Assembly: GCA_016716965.1 (NCBI GenBank)
Contig: JADJUP010000052.1
Span: 92,894 to 156,893 of the forward strand
Source of the DNA: Sulfuritalea sp.
GTDB taxonomy: Bacteria; Pseudomonadota; Gammaproteobacteria; Burkholderiales; Rhodocyclaceae
Length of the DNA stretch: 64,000 bases
Direction: 5' to 3'
Part shown: positions 17,713 to 26,021 of the stretch, in pieces
How positions within the stretch are numbered: the stretch's first letter is position 1
How the letters are laid out: every line of letters begins with the position of its first letter
Translations under genes and position numbers: made by a program
Notes under the pieces: model-generated
What the model saw: only the letters and a program-made list of their open reading frames with translations
Told to the model about the DNA's origin: nothing
Database searches by the model: none

Positions 17713-18988
17713 CACCAGCGCGAGCGAAGCGAGCCTGACCAGTCACCCCCTTCCCCGGGGCGAGGCGGGGTTTCGCGGAGCATGCTCCGCGCCGCCGCAG
17801 CCGGCCGGCTATGCAGAGCCGGCCGTGGGGCGGGGCCAGGGGGAAAGCCAATCAGTTCGCGGCTCCACCGCCGACAATGGCAACCGTCAGGTTGCCATTG
17901 TCGGCGGTGGCCCAGCCGGCATGGCCCTTGCGCTGGCGTTGAAGATCCACGGCGTCGGCAGTGAGATTTTCGAGGCGCGCGAGCGCGCGGCGGTTCGCCG
18001 CGACCAGCGCGTACTGGCACTCTCCGAAGGTTCACGCCAGATACTCGACTGGCTTGGCGCCTGGTCGGGCCTTTCGGCGACGGCGATCGAAACCATACAC
18101 ATATCGCAGCGGGGCGGATTCGGCCGCACGCTCCTGCGCGCGTCCGAACTCGGTTTGAACTCGCTCGGCTGGGTGCTGCCGGCGCGTGACCTGATCGTCG
18201 CGCTCGATGCCGCGGCCGCAAAGGCGGGAATCGTCTATCGCGAGTCGGCAAGAGTTATGCGAAGCGGTATCCCCGGGGACGGTGCTGGCGATACGGCGAA
18301 TTTTTCGCTGACGGCCTGGGCCGAAGGCATGGTCGAGCCCGGCGCCGGTACCCGGCGCGACTACGGCCAGCACGCGGTGCTGTGCAATGTCGGAATGGAT
18401 GGATTGCATCGCAATGTCGCCTGGGAACGCTTCACCGGCGAAGGTCCGGTGGCGCTGCTGCCGCTGGGTGAGGGCTATTCGGTGGTGCTGACTTGCGACG
18501 ACGCGATTGTCGACAAGGTCCGGGCGCTCGACGATGCGGCCTTCCTCGCGCTGCTGCAAAAGCGTTTCGGCAACCGCCATCGCTTCATCTCGGCGACGCC
18601 GCGGGTGGCCTACCCCCTGGGGTTGCGTTTCCGGCCCCATCCGGTCGGTGCCCGCCAGGTGTGGCTCGGCAACGCGGCGCAAACCCTGCATCCGGTCGCC
18701 GGCCAGGGTTTCAACCTGGCCCTGCGCGACATCTGGGAGCTGGCGCGCCAACTTGGTGCGTCTGCCGACCCAGGTACGCCCGAGGTGCTGGCCGGCTACG
18801 CGCGTGGCCGGCGCGCGGACCGGCGCGGCGCGATCGCGTTTACCGACTTGCTGATCGACGGTTTTGCCTCGGATTTCGCGCCGCTTCGGCACCTGCGGGG
18901 CGCCGGACTGCTGGCGCTTGACCTGTTGCCGGAGTTGCGTGGCTTCGTTGCCAAGCGAATGATTTATGGTGCCCGCGCCTGGCCGTGA
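17702..18988 (+). CDS. UbiH/UbiF-type FAD-dependent hydroxylase with repeat-derived N-terminus
   Basis: The core starts at VAIVGGGPAGMALALAL (about residue 64) and has the FAD motif GNAAQTLHPVAGQGFNLALRD near residue 325, typical of ubiquinone-ring monooxygenases (UbiH/UbiF/VisC). DRPG-type GD is replaced by GN. The normal start codon before VAIVGGG is missing because repeat A and an inverted copy of the gene start lie there. The frame is open from an ATG at 17702, adding about 60 repeat-encoded residues; a GTG at 17826 is another option. A 48-nt element (RVMRSGIPGDGAGDTA) sits at about residue 184. The exact ring position it hydroxylates is unknown. Confidence 0.8.
   Translation: MATDTSASEASLTSHPLPRGEAGFRGACSAPPQPAGYAEPAVGRGQGESQSVRGSTADNGNRQVAIVGGGPAGMALALALKIHGVGSEIFEARERAAVRRDQRVLALSEGSRQILDWLGAWSGLSATAIETIHISQRGGFGRTLLRASELGLNSLGWVLPARDLIVALDAAAAKAGIVYRESARVMRSGIPGDGAGDTANFSLTAWAEGMVEPGAGTRRDYGQHAVLCNVGMDGLHRNVAWERFTGEGPVALLPLGEGYSVVLTCDDAIVDKVRALDDAAFLALLQKRFGNRHRFISATPRVAYPLGLRFRPHPVGARQVWLGNAAQTLHPVAGQGFNLALRDIWELARQLGASADPGTPEVLAGYARGRRADRRGAIAFTDLLIDGFASDFAPLRHLRGAGLLALDLLPELRGFVAKRMIYGARAWP
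17735..17852 (+). repeat. intergenic hairpin repeat, family A (copy 2)
   Basis: It aligns with 15449-15568: CTGACCAGTCACCCCC, GGCGGGGTTTCGC, GCGCCGCCGCAGCCGG and a terminal GGGAAAGCCAA. It is translated as the N-terminal extension of the UbiH-type protein if the ATG at 17702 is used. Confidence 0.8.
17865..17910. repeat. inverted copy of the hydroxylase 5' end
   Basis: The 20 nt at 17865-17884 are the exact reverse complement of 17891-17910, which encode VAIVGGG, the start of the FAD-binding core. The loop is 6 nt and its closing bases also pair. The arrangement matches the hairpin at murU. Confidence 0.9.
18250..18297 (+). repeat. 48-nt dispersed element, in frame in the UbiH-type gene
   Basis: It starts AAGAGTTATGCGAAGCGGTA and ends GACGGTGCTGGCGATACGGC. 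It is a near copy of 6926-6973. Confidence 0.8.
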
Positions 18989-19028
18989 TTTATGTCACGC
19001 AGGAACGATGCCCAATAAACATCCTCGA

Positions 19029-19056
19029 TTGCCGGCAGCCCGCTTTGCGCTAAAAT
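19029..19056 (+). promoter_or_regulatory. candidate promoter of dusB-fis
   Basis: TTGCCG (19029-19034) and TAAAAT (19051-19056) are separated by 16 nt, 37 nt upstream of the dusB start. Confidence 0.5.
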
Positions 19057-19092
19057 CGCGCCCTCCCGATTGCGTTCGCTCCCCATTCCGAC

Positions 19093-20115
19093 ATGGATTT
19101 TCTCGGCTTTCAGTTGCGCAACAATCTGTTTGTCGCGCCCATGGCCGGGGTCACGGATCGTCCGTTTCGCCAGTTGTGCAAGTCGCTTGGCGCCGGGCTC
19201 GCGGTATCGGAAATGGTCACCTCGAATTCGCTCCTCTATGGCAGCGCCAAGACGCGTCGCCGTGCCGACCATGAAGGCGAGGTCGATCCGATCTCGGTAC
19301 AGATCGCCGGCGCCGATCCGGCGATGATGGCGCAGGCCGCTCGCTACAACGCCGACAACGGCGCCCAGATCATCGACATCAACATGGGCTGCCCGGCCAA
19401 GAAGATCTGCAACGTCATGGCCGGCTCGGCGCTGATGCAGAACGAGCCGCTGGTGGCCAGGATTCTCGAGGCCGTGGTGGCTGCTGTTCCCGACACCCCG
19501 GTGACGCTCAAATTTCGCACCGGCTGGAACAGCGCAAATCGAAATGCGCCGAACATCGCACGGATCGCCGAGGAATCCGGCATCCGCGCCATCGCCATTC
19601 ACGGCCGTACGCGCGCCGACCAGTACATGGGCGAGGCCGAGTACGACACCATCGCCCTGGTCAAGTCACGAGTGAAGATTCCGGTGATCGCCAATGGCGA
19701 CATTACCTCGCCGCAGAAAGCCCGCTTCGTCCTCGACTACACCGGCGCCGACGGCGTGATGATCGGCCGTGCGGCACAGGGCCGTCCCTGGCTGTTTCGC
19801 GAGATCGAACATTTCCTGGCGACCGGTGAAGAACTGCCGGCGCCGCGCGCTGACGAGATACACGGCATCCTGCGCGGGCACCTGACCGAACTCTACGGCT
19901 TCTATGGCGAAGAGACCGGTGTGCGCATCGCGCGCAAGCACATCAGCTGGTATACCAAAGGCCTGGTCGGCGCCGCGCATTTCCGGCATGCCATGAACCA
20001 GTTGCAGACGGTGCGCGAACAACTGGACGCCGCCGACGAGTTCTTCCTCGGCCATGCGGCGGCGAACGAGCGCCTGACTTACGGTGGCAGCGGCGAGGAG
20101 GTAAAAGCGGCATGA
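19093..20115 (+). CDS. dusB: tRNA-dihydrouridine synthase B
   Basis: A 340-residue FMN TIM-barrel enzyme that reduces U17 in tRNA D-loops. APMAGVTDRPFR, NMGCPAKKICNVMAGSALM (catalytic Cys), FRTGW, IHGRTR and GDITS-type phosphate loops are present in order. The ATG overlap with fis (4 bp) is the classic dusB-fis operon of proteobacteria. Confidence 0.96.
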   Translation: MDFLGFQLRNNLFVAPMAGVTDRPFRQLCKSLGAGLAVSEMVTSNSLLYGSAKTRRRADHEGEVDPISVQIAGADPAMMAQAARYNADNGAQIIDINMGCPAKKICNVMAGSALMQNEPLVARILEAVVAAVPDTPVTLKFRTGWNSANRNAPNIARIAEESGIRAIAIHGRTRADQYMGEAEYDTIALVKSRVKIPVIANGDITSPQKARFVLDYTGADGVMIGRAAQGRPWLFREIEHFLATGEELPAPRADEIHGILRGHLTELYGFYGEETGVRIARKHISWYTKGLVGAAHFRHAMNQLQTVREQLDAADEFFLGHAAANERLTYGGSGEEVKAA

Positions 20116-20342
20116 GCAGCGAAATCAACGACTGCGTGCGGCGCAGCCTCAATCGCTACTTCCGCGACCTCGACGGCCAGGCGCCCCACGCCGTTTACGG
20201 CATGGTGCTGAAGTGCGTCGAACGGCCGATGCTTGAGGTGGTCATGAAGCAGGCGGCAGGCAACCAGACCGTTGCCGCGGAGATGCTGGGCATCAGCCGC
20301 GGCACCCTGCGCCGCATGCTGGTCGAACATGAACTGCTCTGA
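20112..20342 (+). CDS. fis: nucleoid-associated regulator Fis
   Basis: A 76-residue Fis-family protein. The C-terminal helix-turn-helix (QTVAAEMLGISRGTLRRML) matches Fis/NtrC-type HTH domains. It bends DNA and regulates stable RNA and recombination genes. The ATG overlaps the dusB stop. Confidence 0.94.
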   Translation: MSSEINDCVRRSLNRYFRDLDGQAPHAVYGMVLKCVERPMLEVVMKQAAGNQTVAAEMLGISRGTLRRMLVEHELL

Positions 20343-20372
20343 AGCTCATGGCACCGAGTGCCGTCTACAGCA

Positions 20373-20499
20373 GATGAAACACGCGAAAGGCGAATTATTG
20401 CCCCGCCCCTCCCATCCTCCCCTCGCGGGGAGGCTACTGATCTGCTCGCTTCGCTCGACTTTTGCCGGTCGCCCAGAACGAGTTGGTTCACGTTAATTT
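20373..20499 (+). repeat. intergenic repeat, family C (copy 1)
   Basis: It starts GATGAAACACGCGAAAGGCG, contains CCTCCCCTCGCGGGGAGG and GCTCGCTTCGCTCG, and ends TTCACGTTAATTTC. Related copies are at 37467-37580 (inverted) and 48316-48440. It separates fis from purH. Confidence 0.85.
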
Positions 20500-20511
20500 C
20501 CAGAGGTTCCC

Positions 20512-22092
20512 ATGAAAGTCACACAGGCGCTCCTGAGCGTATCCGACAAGCGCGGCGCGGTTGATTTCGCCCGCGGCCTGGCCCAGCTCGGGGTCAAGCT
20601 TCTTTCCACCGGCGGCACCGCCAAGCTGTTGCGCGATGCCGGCCTCGCCGTCACCGACGTTTCCGACTACACCGGCTTTCCCGAGATGCTCGACGGCCGG
20701 GTCAAGACCCTGCACCCCAAGGTGCATGGCGGCATCCTCGGCCGGCGCGACCTGCCCGAGCATCTGTCCGTCATGGCCGAGCACGGCATCGAGGCGATCG
20801 ACCTGGTGGTGGTGAACCTCTATCCCTTCCGCGAGACGGTGGCCAAGCCCGGCTGCACCCTCGACGACGCGATCGAGAACATCGACATCGGCGGTCCGAC
20901 CATGGTGCGCGCCGCGGCGAAGAACCACGGCAACGAGCAGGGCGGCGTCGCCGTGCTGACCGATCCGGAGGACTACGCGCCGATCCTGGAAGAACTCAAG
21001 GCCGGCGGTGCGATTTCCTATGCCACGCGCTTTGCCCTGGCGAAGAAGGCCTTCACGCATACCGCCCGCTACGATTCGGCGATCGCCAACTGGCTGACCT
21101 CGCTCGACGAGCAGAACAAGCCCGGTCCTTTCCCCGAGAAGCTGCAACTGGCCTTCGACAAGGTGGAGACCCTGCGCTACGGCGAGAACCCGCACCAGCA
21201 GGCCGCCTTCTATCGCGAAACGACGACCGTGCCCGGCAGCATCGCCAGCTACCAGCAGATCCAGGGCAAGGAACTGTCGTACAACAACATCGCCGACGCC
21301 GATGCCGCCTGGGAATGCGTCAAGGCCTTCGACGCCTCGATCGCGCCGGCCGCCTGCGTCATCGTCAAACACGCCAATCCCTGCGGCGTCGCGGTCGGCG
21401 CCGATGCGCTGGAGACCTATCGCAAGGCCTTCAAGACCGATCCGACCTCGGCCTTCGGCGGCATCATCGCCTTCAACGTTGCGATCGACAAGGCGGCGGC
21501 GGAAGCCATCGCCGGCCAGTTTGCCGAAGTCATCATCGCGCCCGAGATCACCGCCGAGGCGCGCGCGGTATTCGCCGCCAAGCAGAACCTGCGCGTGCTG
21601 GTGGTGCCCCTGGGCAAGGTGGCCGGGCTGCTCGACTACAAGCGCGTCGGCGGCGGCCTGCTGCTGCAGAGCGCCGATGAGGCACGCATCGTCCAGGCCG
21701 ACGTCAAGGTGGTGACCAAGCGCACACCTACCGCCCAGGAAATGGCCGACCTGTTGTTCGCCTGGCGCGTCGCCAAGTACGTCAAGTCCAATGCCATCGT
21801 GTACTGCAAGGACGCGATGACCGTCGGTGTCGGCGCCGGCCAGATGAGCCGCGTCGATTCCGCGCGCATTGCCGCGATCAAGGCCGAGAACAATGGCCTG
21901 ACCGTGGTCGGCTGCGTGGCGGCCTCGGACGCCTTCTTCCCATTCCGCGACGGCCTCGACGTGCTGGCCAAGGCCGGCGCCACGGCGGTGATCCAGCCTG
22001 GCGGCTCGGTGCGCGATGCCGAAGTCATTGCCGCGGCCGACGAGCAGAACCTGGCCATGGTGTTCACCGGCTTCCGCCATTTCCGTCACTGA
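20512..22092 (+). CDS. purH: bifunctional AICAR formyltransferase / IMP cyclohydrolase
   Basis: A 526-residue enzyme performing the last two steps of IMP synthesis. The MGS-like cyclohydrolase domain is at about 1-145 (LLSTGGTAKLL, GGRVKTLHPKVHGG-like DGRVKTLHPKVHGG). The formyltransferase domain follows with RYGENPHQQAAFY, VKHANPCGVA and the terminal FTGFRHFRH. It begins the purH-purD-purK run; the stop is 3 nt before purD. Confidence 0.97.
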   Translation: MKVTQALLSVSDKRGAVDFARGLAQLGVKLLSTGGTAKLLRDAGLAVTDVSDYTGFPEMLDGRVKTLHPKVHGGILGRRDLPEHLSVMAEHGIEAIDLVVVNLYPFRETVAKPGCTLDDAIENIDIGGPTMVRAAAKNHGNEQGGVAVLTDPEDYAPILEELKAGGAISYATRFALAKKAFTHTARYDSAIANWLTSLDEQNKPGPFPEKLQLAFDKVETLRYGENPHQQAAFYRETTTVPGSIASYQQIQGKELSYNNIADADAAWECVKAFDASIAPAACVIVKHANPCGVAVGADALETYRKAFKTDPTSAFGGIIAFNVAIDKAAAEAIAGQFAEVIIAPEITAEARAVFAAKQNLRVLVVPLGKVAGLLDYKRVGGGLLLQSADEARIVQADVKVVTKRTPTAQEMADLLFAWRVAKYVKSNAIVYCKDAMTVGVGAGQMSRVDSARIAAIKAENNGLTVVGCVAASDAFFPFRDGLDVLAKAGATAVIQPGGSVRDAEVIAAADEQNLAMVFTGFRHFRH

Positions 22093-22095
22093 GCC

Positions 22096-23364
22096 ATGAA
22101 GATTCTTGTGGTGGGTTCCGGCGGGCGCGAGCATGCACTGGCCTGGCGCCTGGCCCAATCGCCGGGCCTGCAGAAGGTTTACGTGGCACCGGGCAATGCC
22201 GGGACGGCGCGCGAGCAGGAACTGGAAAACCTGCCGCTGACCGACATCCACGCGCTGGCCGATTACGCCCAGCGCGAGAAGGTGCATGCCACCGTGGTCG
22301 GCCCCGAGGCGCCGCTGGCGGCCGGCATCGTCGATGTGTTCCGTGCCCGCAACCTGCGCATCTTCGGCCCAACCAAGGCCGCCGCGCAGCTCGAAAGTTC
22401 CAAGGACTTCGCCAAGCGTTTCATGACGCGGCACAAGATTCCGACCGCGAAGTTCCAGACCTTCGCCGACATCAGGGCCGCCCACGCCTACATCGACGCC
22501 GAGGGTGCGCCGATCGTCATCAAGGCCGATGGCCTCGCTGCCGGCAAGGGCGTGGTGGTGGCGATGGATGTGGCCGAAGCCCACGCCGCGGTGGACATGA
22601 TGCTGGCCGACAACAAGCTCGGCGACGCCGGGGCGCGCGTGGTCATCGAGGAATTCCTCGACGGCGAGGAAGCCAGCTTCATCGTCATGGCCGACGGCCG
22701 CCACGCGCTGGCGCTGGCCACCAGCCAGGACCACAAGCGGCTCAAGGACGGCGACCAGGGGCCGAACACCGGCGGCATGGGCGCCTATTCGCCGGCGCCG
22801 GTGGTGACGCCGGAAATCCACGCCCGTGTCATGCGCGAGGTGATCATGCCGACCATCAACGGCATGGCCGCCGACGGCATCGTCTACACCGGCTTCCTGT
22901 ATGCCGGCCTGATGATCAAGCCCGACGGCAGCCTGCGCGTGCTCGAATTCAACTGCCGCATGGGCGATCCGGAAACGCAGCCGATCATGATGCGGCTGAA
23001 GAGTGATTTCGTCGATATCGTCGATGCCGCCATCGACGGCCGGCTCAATGAAGTCGAGGTCGACTGGGACCGCCGCGTCGCGCTTGGCGTGGTCATGGCC
23101 GCCGCCAATTATCCGGACGCGCCGCGCAAGGGCGACGTGATCCACGGCCTGCCCGCGCGTACCGAAGACAGCCACGTCTTCCATGCCGGCACCGCGGCCG
23201 GCAAGGGTGAGGTGGTTACGGCCGGCGGCCGCGTTCTTTGCGTCACGGCGCTGGGCGACAACGTCAAGGCGGCGCAGAAGCGCGCCTACGAGGTACTCGA
23301 CCAGATCAGTTTCGACGGCATGCAGTGCCGCCGCGATATAGGTTTCCGCGCCATAAAGCGTTGA
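22096..23364 (+). CDS. purD: phosphoribosylamine-glycine ligase
   Basis: A 422-residue ATP-grasp ligase. It makes GAR from phosphoribosylamine and glycine, the second step of purine synthesis. KILVVGSGGREHALAW at the N-terminus, KADGLAAGKGVVVA in the ATP-grasp core, GPNTGGMGAYSPAPV and EFNCRMGDPETQ are diagnostic. Spacing to both neighbours is 3-4 nt, so it is co-transcribed with purH and purK. Confidence 0.97.
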   Translation: MKILVVGSGGREHALAWRLAQSPGLQKVYVAPGNAGTAREQELENLPLTDIHALADYAQREKVHATVVGPEAPLAAGIVDVFRARNLRIFGPTKAAAQLESSKDFAKRFMTRHKIPTAKFQTFADIRAAHAYIDAEGAPIVIKADGLAAGKGVVVAMDVAEAHAAVDMMLADNKLGDAGARVVIEEFLDGEEASFIVMADGRHALALATSQDHKRLKDGDQGPNTGGMGAYSPAPVVTPEIHARVMREVIMPTINGMAADGIVYTGFLYAGLMIKPDGSLRVLEFNCRMGDPETQPIMMRLKSDFVDIVDAAIDGRLNEVEVDWDRRVALGVVMAAANYPDAPRKGDVIHGLPARTEDSHVFHAGTAAGKGEVVTAGGRVLCVTALGDNVKAAQKRAYEVLDQISFDGMQCRRDIGFRAIKR

Positions 23365-23368
23365 GGCA

Positions 23369-24517
23369 ATGATTCTTCCCCCCGCCACGCTCGGCATGCT
23401 CGGTGGCGGCCAGTTGGGCCGCTTCTTCGTGATCGCCGCCCACGAACTGGGCTATCGCGTAGTGGTGCTCGATCCCGACGCGCAGAGTCCGGCAGGGCGC
23501 ATCGCCGACCGGCACCTGGTCGCGGCCTATGACGACCCCGATGCGCTGAACCAGATGGCAGAGTCCTGCGCCGCGGTGACCACCGAGTTCGAGAACGTGC
23601 CAGCGGGCAGCCTCGCCTATTTGTCGAAGTTCCTCCCGGTGCGGCCGAGTGCCGACGCCGTTGCCATCAGCCAGAATCGCAGCGCGGAGAAAGGTTTCCT
23701 GCGCCAACATGGATTTCCGCACGCGCCCTATGCCGACATTCGCTGCGAAGAAGACATCGCGCAGGCCAATGCCGGACTGTTTCCCGGCATCCTCAAGGTG
23801 GCGCGTTTCGGCTACGACGGCAAGGGACAGATCCGTGTCACGGGTCGCGAAGAGGCGCTGCTGGCGTTTCGCCAGATGAAGAACGAGCCTTGCGTGCTGG
23901 AGCAGATGCTGCCGCTGGACTACGAGGTGTCGGTGGTGCTGTCGCGCGACGAGGCGGGCGGCGTCAAGTGCTTCCCGGTCGCCGAGAACAGCCATCGCCA
24001 TGGCATCCTCGACGTATCCATCGTGCCGGCGCGCACCGGCGGCTGCACGGCCGGCGACGCCCAGGAAATCGCCGAAGGTATCGCGCGGGAGATGGGCTAT
24101 GTCGGCACGCTCGCCGTCGAATTTTTCGTCGTGCGTGGACGGCTGCTGGTCAATGAGATGGCGCCGCGCCCGCACAACTCCGGACACTTCAGCATCGACG
24201 CCTGCGTCACCAACCAGTTCGAACAGCAGGTGCGGGCGCTGACCGGCCTGCCGCTGGGCGAGGCGCGTGCTCATTCGGCATCCGTCATGGTGAACCTGCT
24301 GGGCGACCTCTGGTACCTGCGCGACCCGCACCACGCCCATGAGCCCGACTGGGCGCAATTGCTCGCCGTGCCCAACCTCAAACTGCACCTCTACGGCAAG
24401 CACCACGCCCGGCCTGGACGCAAGATGGGCCACTTCACGGTGATCGGCAGCGATGCGGCGGAGGTGCAAAAGTCGGCGCTGGCGGCACGGCAACTGATCG
24501 GCATCCGCGATGAGTGA
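23369..24517 (+). CDS. purK: N5-carboxyaminoimidazole ribonucleotide synthase
   Basis: A 382-residue ATP-grasp enzyme that carboxylates AIR to N5-CAIR. LGMLGGGQLGRFF opens the N-terminal domain. VARFGYDGKGQ is the ATP-grasp loop and VNEMAPRPHNSGH the metal/substrate signature. purE, its usual partner, is not in the window. The stop lies 8 nt inside the next gene. Confidence 0.96.
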   Translation: MILPPATLGMLGGGQLGRFFVIAAHELGYRVVVLDPDAQSPAGRIADRHLVAAYDDPDALNQMAESCAAVTTEFENVPAGSLAYLSKFLPVRPSADAVAISQNRSAEKGFLRQHGFPHAPYADIRCEEDIAQANAGLFPGILKVARFGYDGKGQIRVTGREEALLAFRQMKNEPCVLEQMLPLDYEVSVVLSRDEAGGVKCFPVAENSHRHGILDVSIVPARTGGCTAGDAQEIAEGIAREMGYVGTLAVEFFVVRGRLLVNEMAPRPHNSGHFSIDACVTNQFEQQVRALTGLPLGEARAHSASVMVNLLGDLWYLRDPHHAHEPDWAQLLAVPNLKLHLYGKHHARPGRKMGHFTVIGSDAAEVQKSALAARQLIGIRDE

Positions 24518-25469
24518 GATCTCCCGCGCGGCGGCCTTGCTGCGCGCGGGCGAACTGGTGGCCTTTCCCACTGAAACCGTCTATGGCCTGGGCACCGACG
24601 CGGCGAATCCGCAGGCCATAGCGAAGATTTTCGCCGCGAAGGGTCGACCCGCCGACCATCCGCTGATCGTCCACTTGCCCGATGCCAGCCACCTCGAGCG
24701 CTGGGCGGCGGACATTCCCGAGGTGGCGCACAGGCTGGCGGCCGCATTCTGGCCCGGCCCGTTGACCCTGATCCTCAAGCGCCGGCCATCCGTCTCCGAT
24801 GCGATCACCGGTGGCCAGGATACGGTCGGCCTGCGCGTGCCGAACCATCCGCTGGCCCTGCAACTGCTGCGCGAGTTCGATGGCGGGGTTGCCGCGCCTT
24901 CGGCCAACCGTTTCGGACGCATCAGTCCGACCACCGCCGCTCATGTGCGCGAGGACCTCGGCGATGCCGTGGCGCTGGTGCTGGATGGCGGTCCTTGCGC
25001 GGTCGGCATCGAATCCACCATCCTCGACCTGTCTGGCGCCGCGCCGCGCATCCTGCGTCCCGGCATGCTCGACGCGCTGGCCATCGGCCGGGTGTTGGGC
25101 GCCGTTCCGGCCTTCGGCGGCACGGCGGATGCGCCTCGGGTTTCGGGCAGCCTGGAGGCCCACTATGCCCCGCGCACCCCGTTGCAACTGGCCGCCGCGA
25201 CGGACCTCGGCGCGATCGCCGCGCGTGCGCTCGATGCAGGACAGCGCGTCGCCGTGCTGGCACCGCATGCGCCCGGGATTGCGCACGAACGCCTGGTCTG
25301 GCGTGTGGCCGATATCGATCCGGAGCGATTTGCGCATGACCTGTATGCGCGCCTGCGCGAACTGGACTCGCTCTCCTGCAACCTGATCCTGGTTGCGGCA
25401 CCCCCCGATGACGAGGCGTGGCGGGCCGTCGCGGACCGCCTGCGGCGGGCAGCGGCCGGTTCGAAATAG
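24510..25469 (+). CDS. sua5: L-threonylcarbamoyladenylate synthase, Sua5 type
   Basis: A protein of 319 residues: an N-terminal YrdC domain (FPTETVYGLGTDAANP; KGRPADHPLIVHL) and a C-terminal SUA5 domain that starts near SGSLEAHYAPRTPLQ. The two-domain length separates it from the short TsaC. It makes threonylcarbamoyl-AMP for t6A at tRNA position 37, together with TsaE (also in this window), TsaB and TsaD. It overlaps purK by 8 nt. Confidence 0.95.
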   Translation: MSEISRAAALLRAGELVAFPTETVYGLGTDAANPQAIAKIFAAKGRPADHPLIVHLPDASHLERWAADIPEVAHRLAAAFWPGPLTLILKRRPSVSDAITGGQDTVGLRVPNHPLALQLLREFDGGVAAPSANRFGRISPTTAAHVREDLGDAVALVLDGGPCAVGIESTILDLSGAAPRILRPGMLDALAIGRVLGAVPAFGGTADAPRVSGSLEAHYAPRTPLQLAAATDLGAIAARALDAGQRVAVLAPHAPGIAHERLVWRVADIDPERFAHDLYARLRELDSLSCNLILVAAPPDDEAWRAVADRLRRAAAGSK

Positions 25470-25560
25470 GGGTGAAACATTAATTTCATCAAGGCCTAAA
25501 GTTTTTTGGCAGCGGCCGATAATTTTCCTGAGAGCGGAATTTCCGCAAAGGAGCGACAAA

Positions 25561-25830
25561 ATGGCTGCCAAGGAACGCAATGGCGTGCGCCCGGGGTCCG
25601 GTCGACAAGGCACCGAACGATCCGCAAACGCGATAGCCGGCGCCGTGAGCATTGCCATCAAGCAGGGCTTCGTGGTCGGGCGCGAAGTCCTGGTCGGCAA
25701 CATCCCAGGCATCGTCGTCGGCTACAACATCGCTGCGGTCGGTACCTTCCTCGGCAACAGCTATCCACTGGTCGTGCGCACAGAACTGGGGGTCACCAAG
25801 TGCGCGCTGAAGGAGGTCAGCCTCGTCTGA
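25561..25830 (+). CDS. hypothetical protein, 89 residues
   Basis: It starts MAAKERNGVRPGSGRQGTER after AAAGGAG at good spacing. The N-terminal third is basic and glycine-rich; the rest is hydrophobic and valine/glycine-rich (GFVVGREVLVGNIPGIVVGY) with no clear membrane helix. I do not recognise the family. Codon use is like its neighbours. It stands alone between sua5 and tRNA-Ala. Confidence 0.6.
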   Translation: MAAKERNGVRPGSGRQGTERSANAIAGAVSIAIKQGFVVGREVLVGNIPGIVVGYNIAAVGTFLGNSYPLVVRTELGVTKCALKEVSLV

Positions 25831-25878
25831 GGCCGGCTTCCCTTGCCCTGGCGCGGTTGATATAATCCGGCCCCTCAT

Positions 25879-25954
25879 GGGGGTGTAGCTCAGTTGGGAG
25901 AGCGCGACGTTCGCAACGTCGAGGCCAGCGGTTCGATCCCGCTCACCTCCACCA
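25879..25954 (+). tRNA. tRNA-Ala(CGC)
   Basis: A 76-nt cloverleaf with encoded CCA. The acceptor stem is GGGGGTG/CACCTCC (one G-T pair), the D arm GCTC-AGTTGGGA-GAGC, and the anticodon loop TTCGCAA gives CGC. The T arm is AGCGG-TTCGATC-CCGCT. TATAAT lies at 25861-25866. Confidence 0.95.
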
Positions 25955-25960
25955 GTTCAT

Positions 25961-25989
25961 AAAGGTCAGACTCCGGTCAGGCCTTTTTT
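25961..25989 (+). terminator. terminator after tRNA-Ala
   Basis: AAAGG and GAC pair with GTC and CCTTT around a TCCG loop; the arm runs into six Ts. Confidence 0.65.
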
Positions 25990-26021
25990 CTTGCCAGGCG
26001 AAAGGCGAGATTGCGCCGGGT

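Noticed and set aside
25843..25866. Full promoter for tRNA-Ala with TTGCCC as -35
   Set aside because: The spacer to TATAAT would be only 12 nt; only the -10 box is credible.
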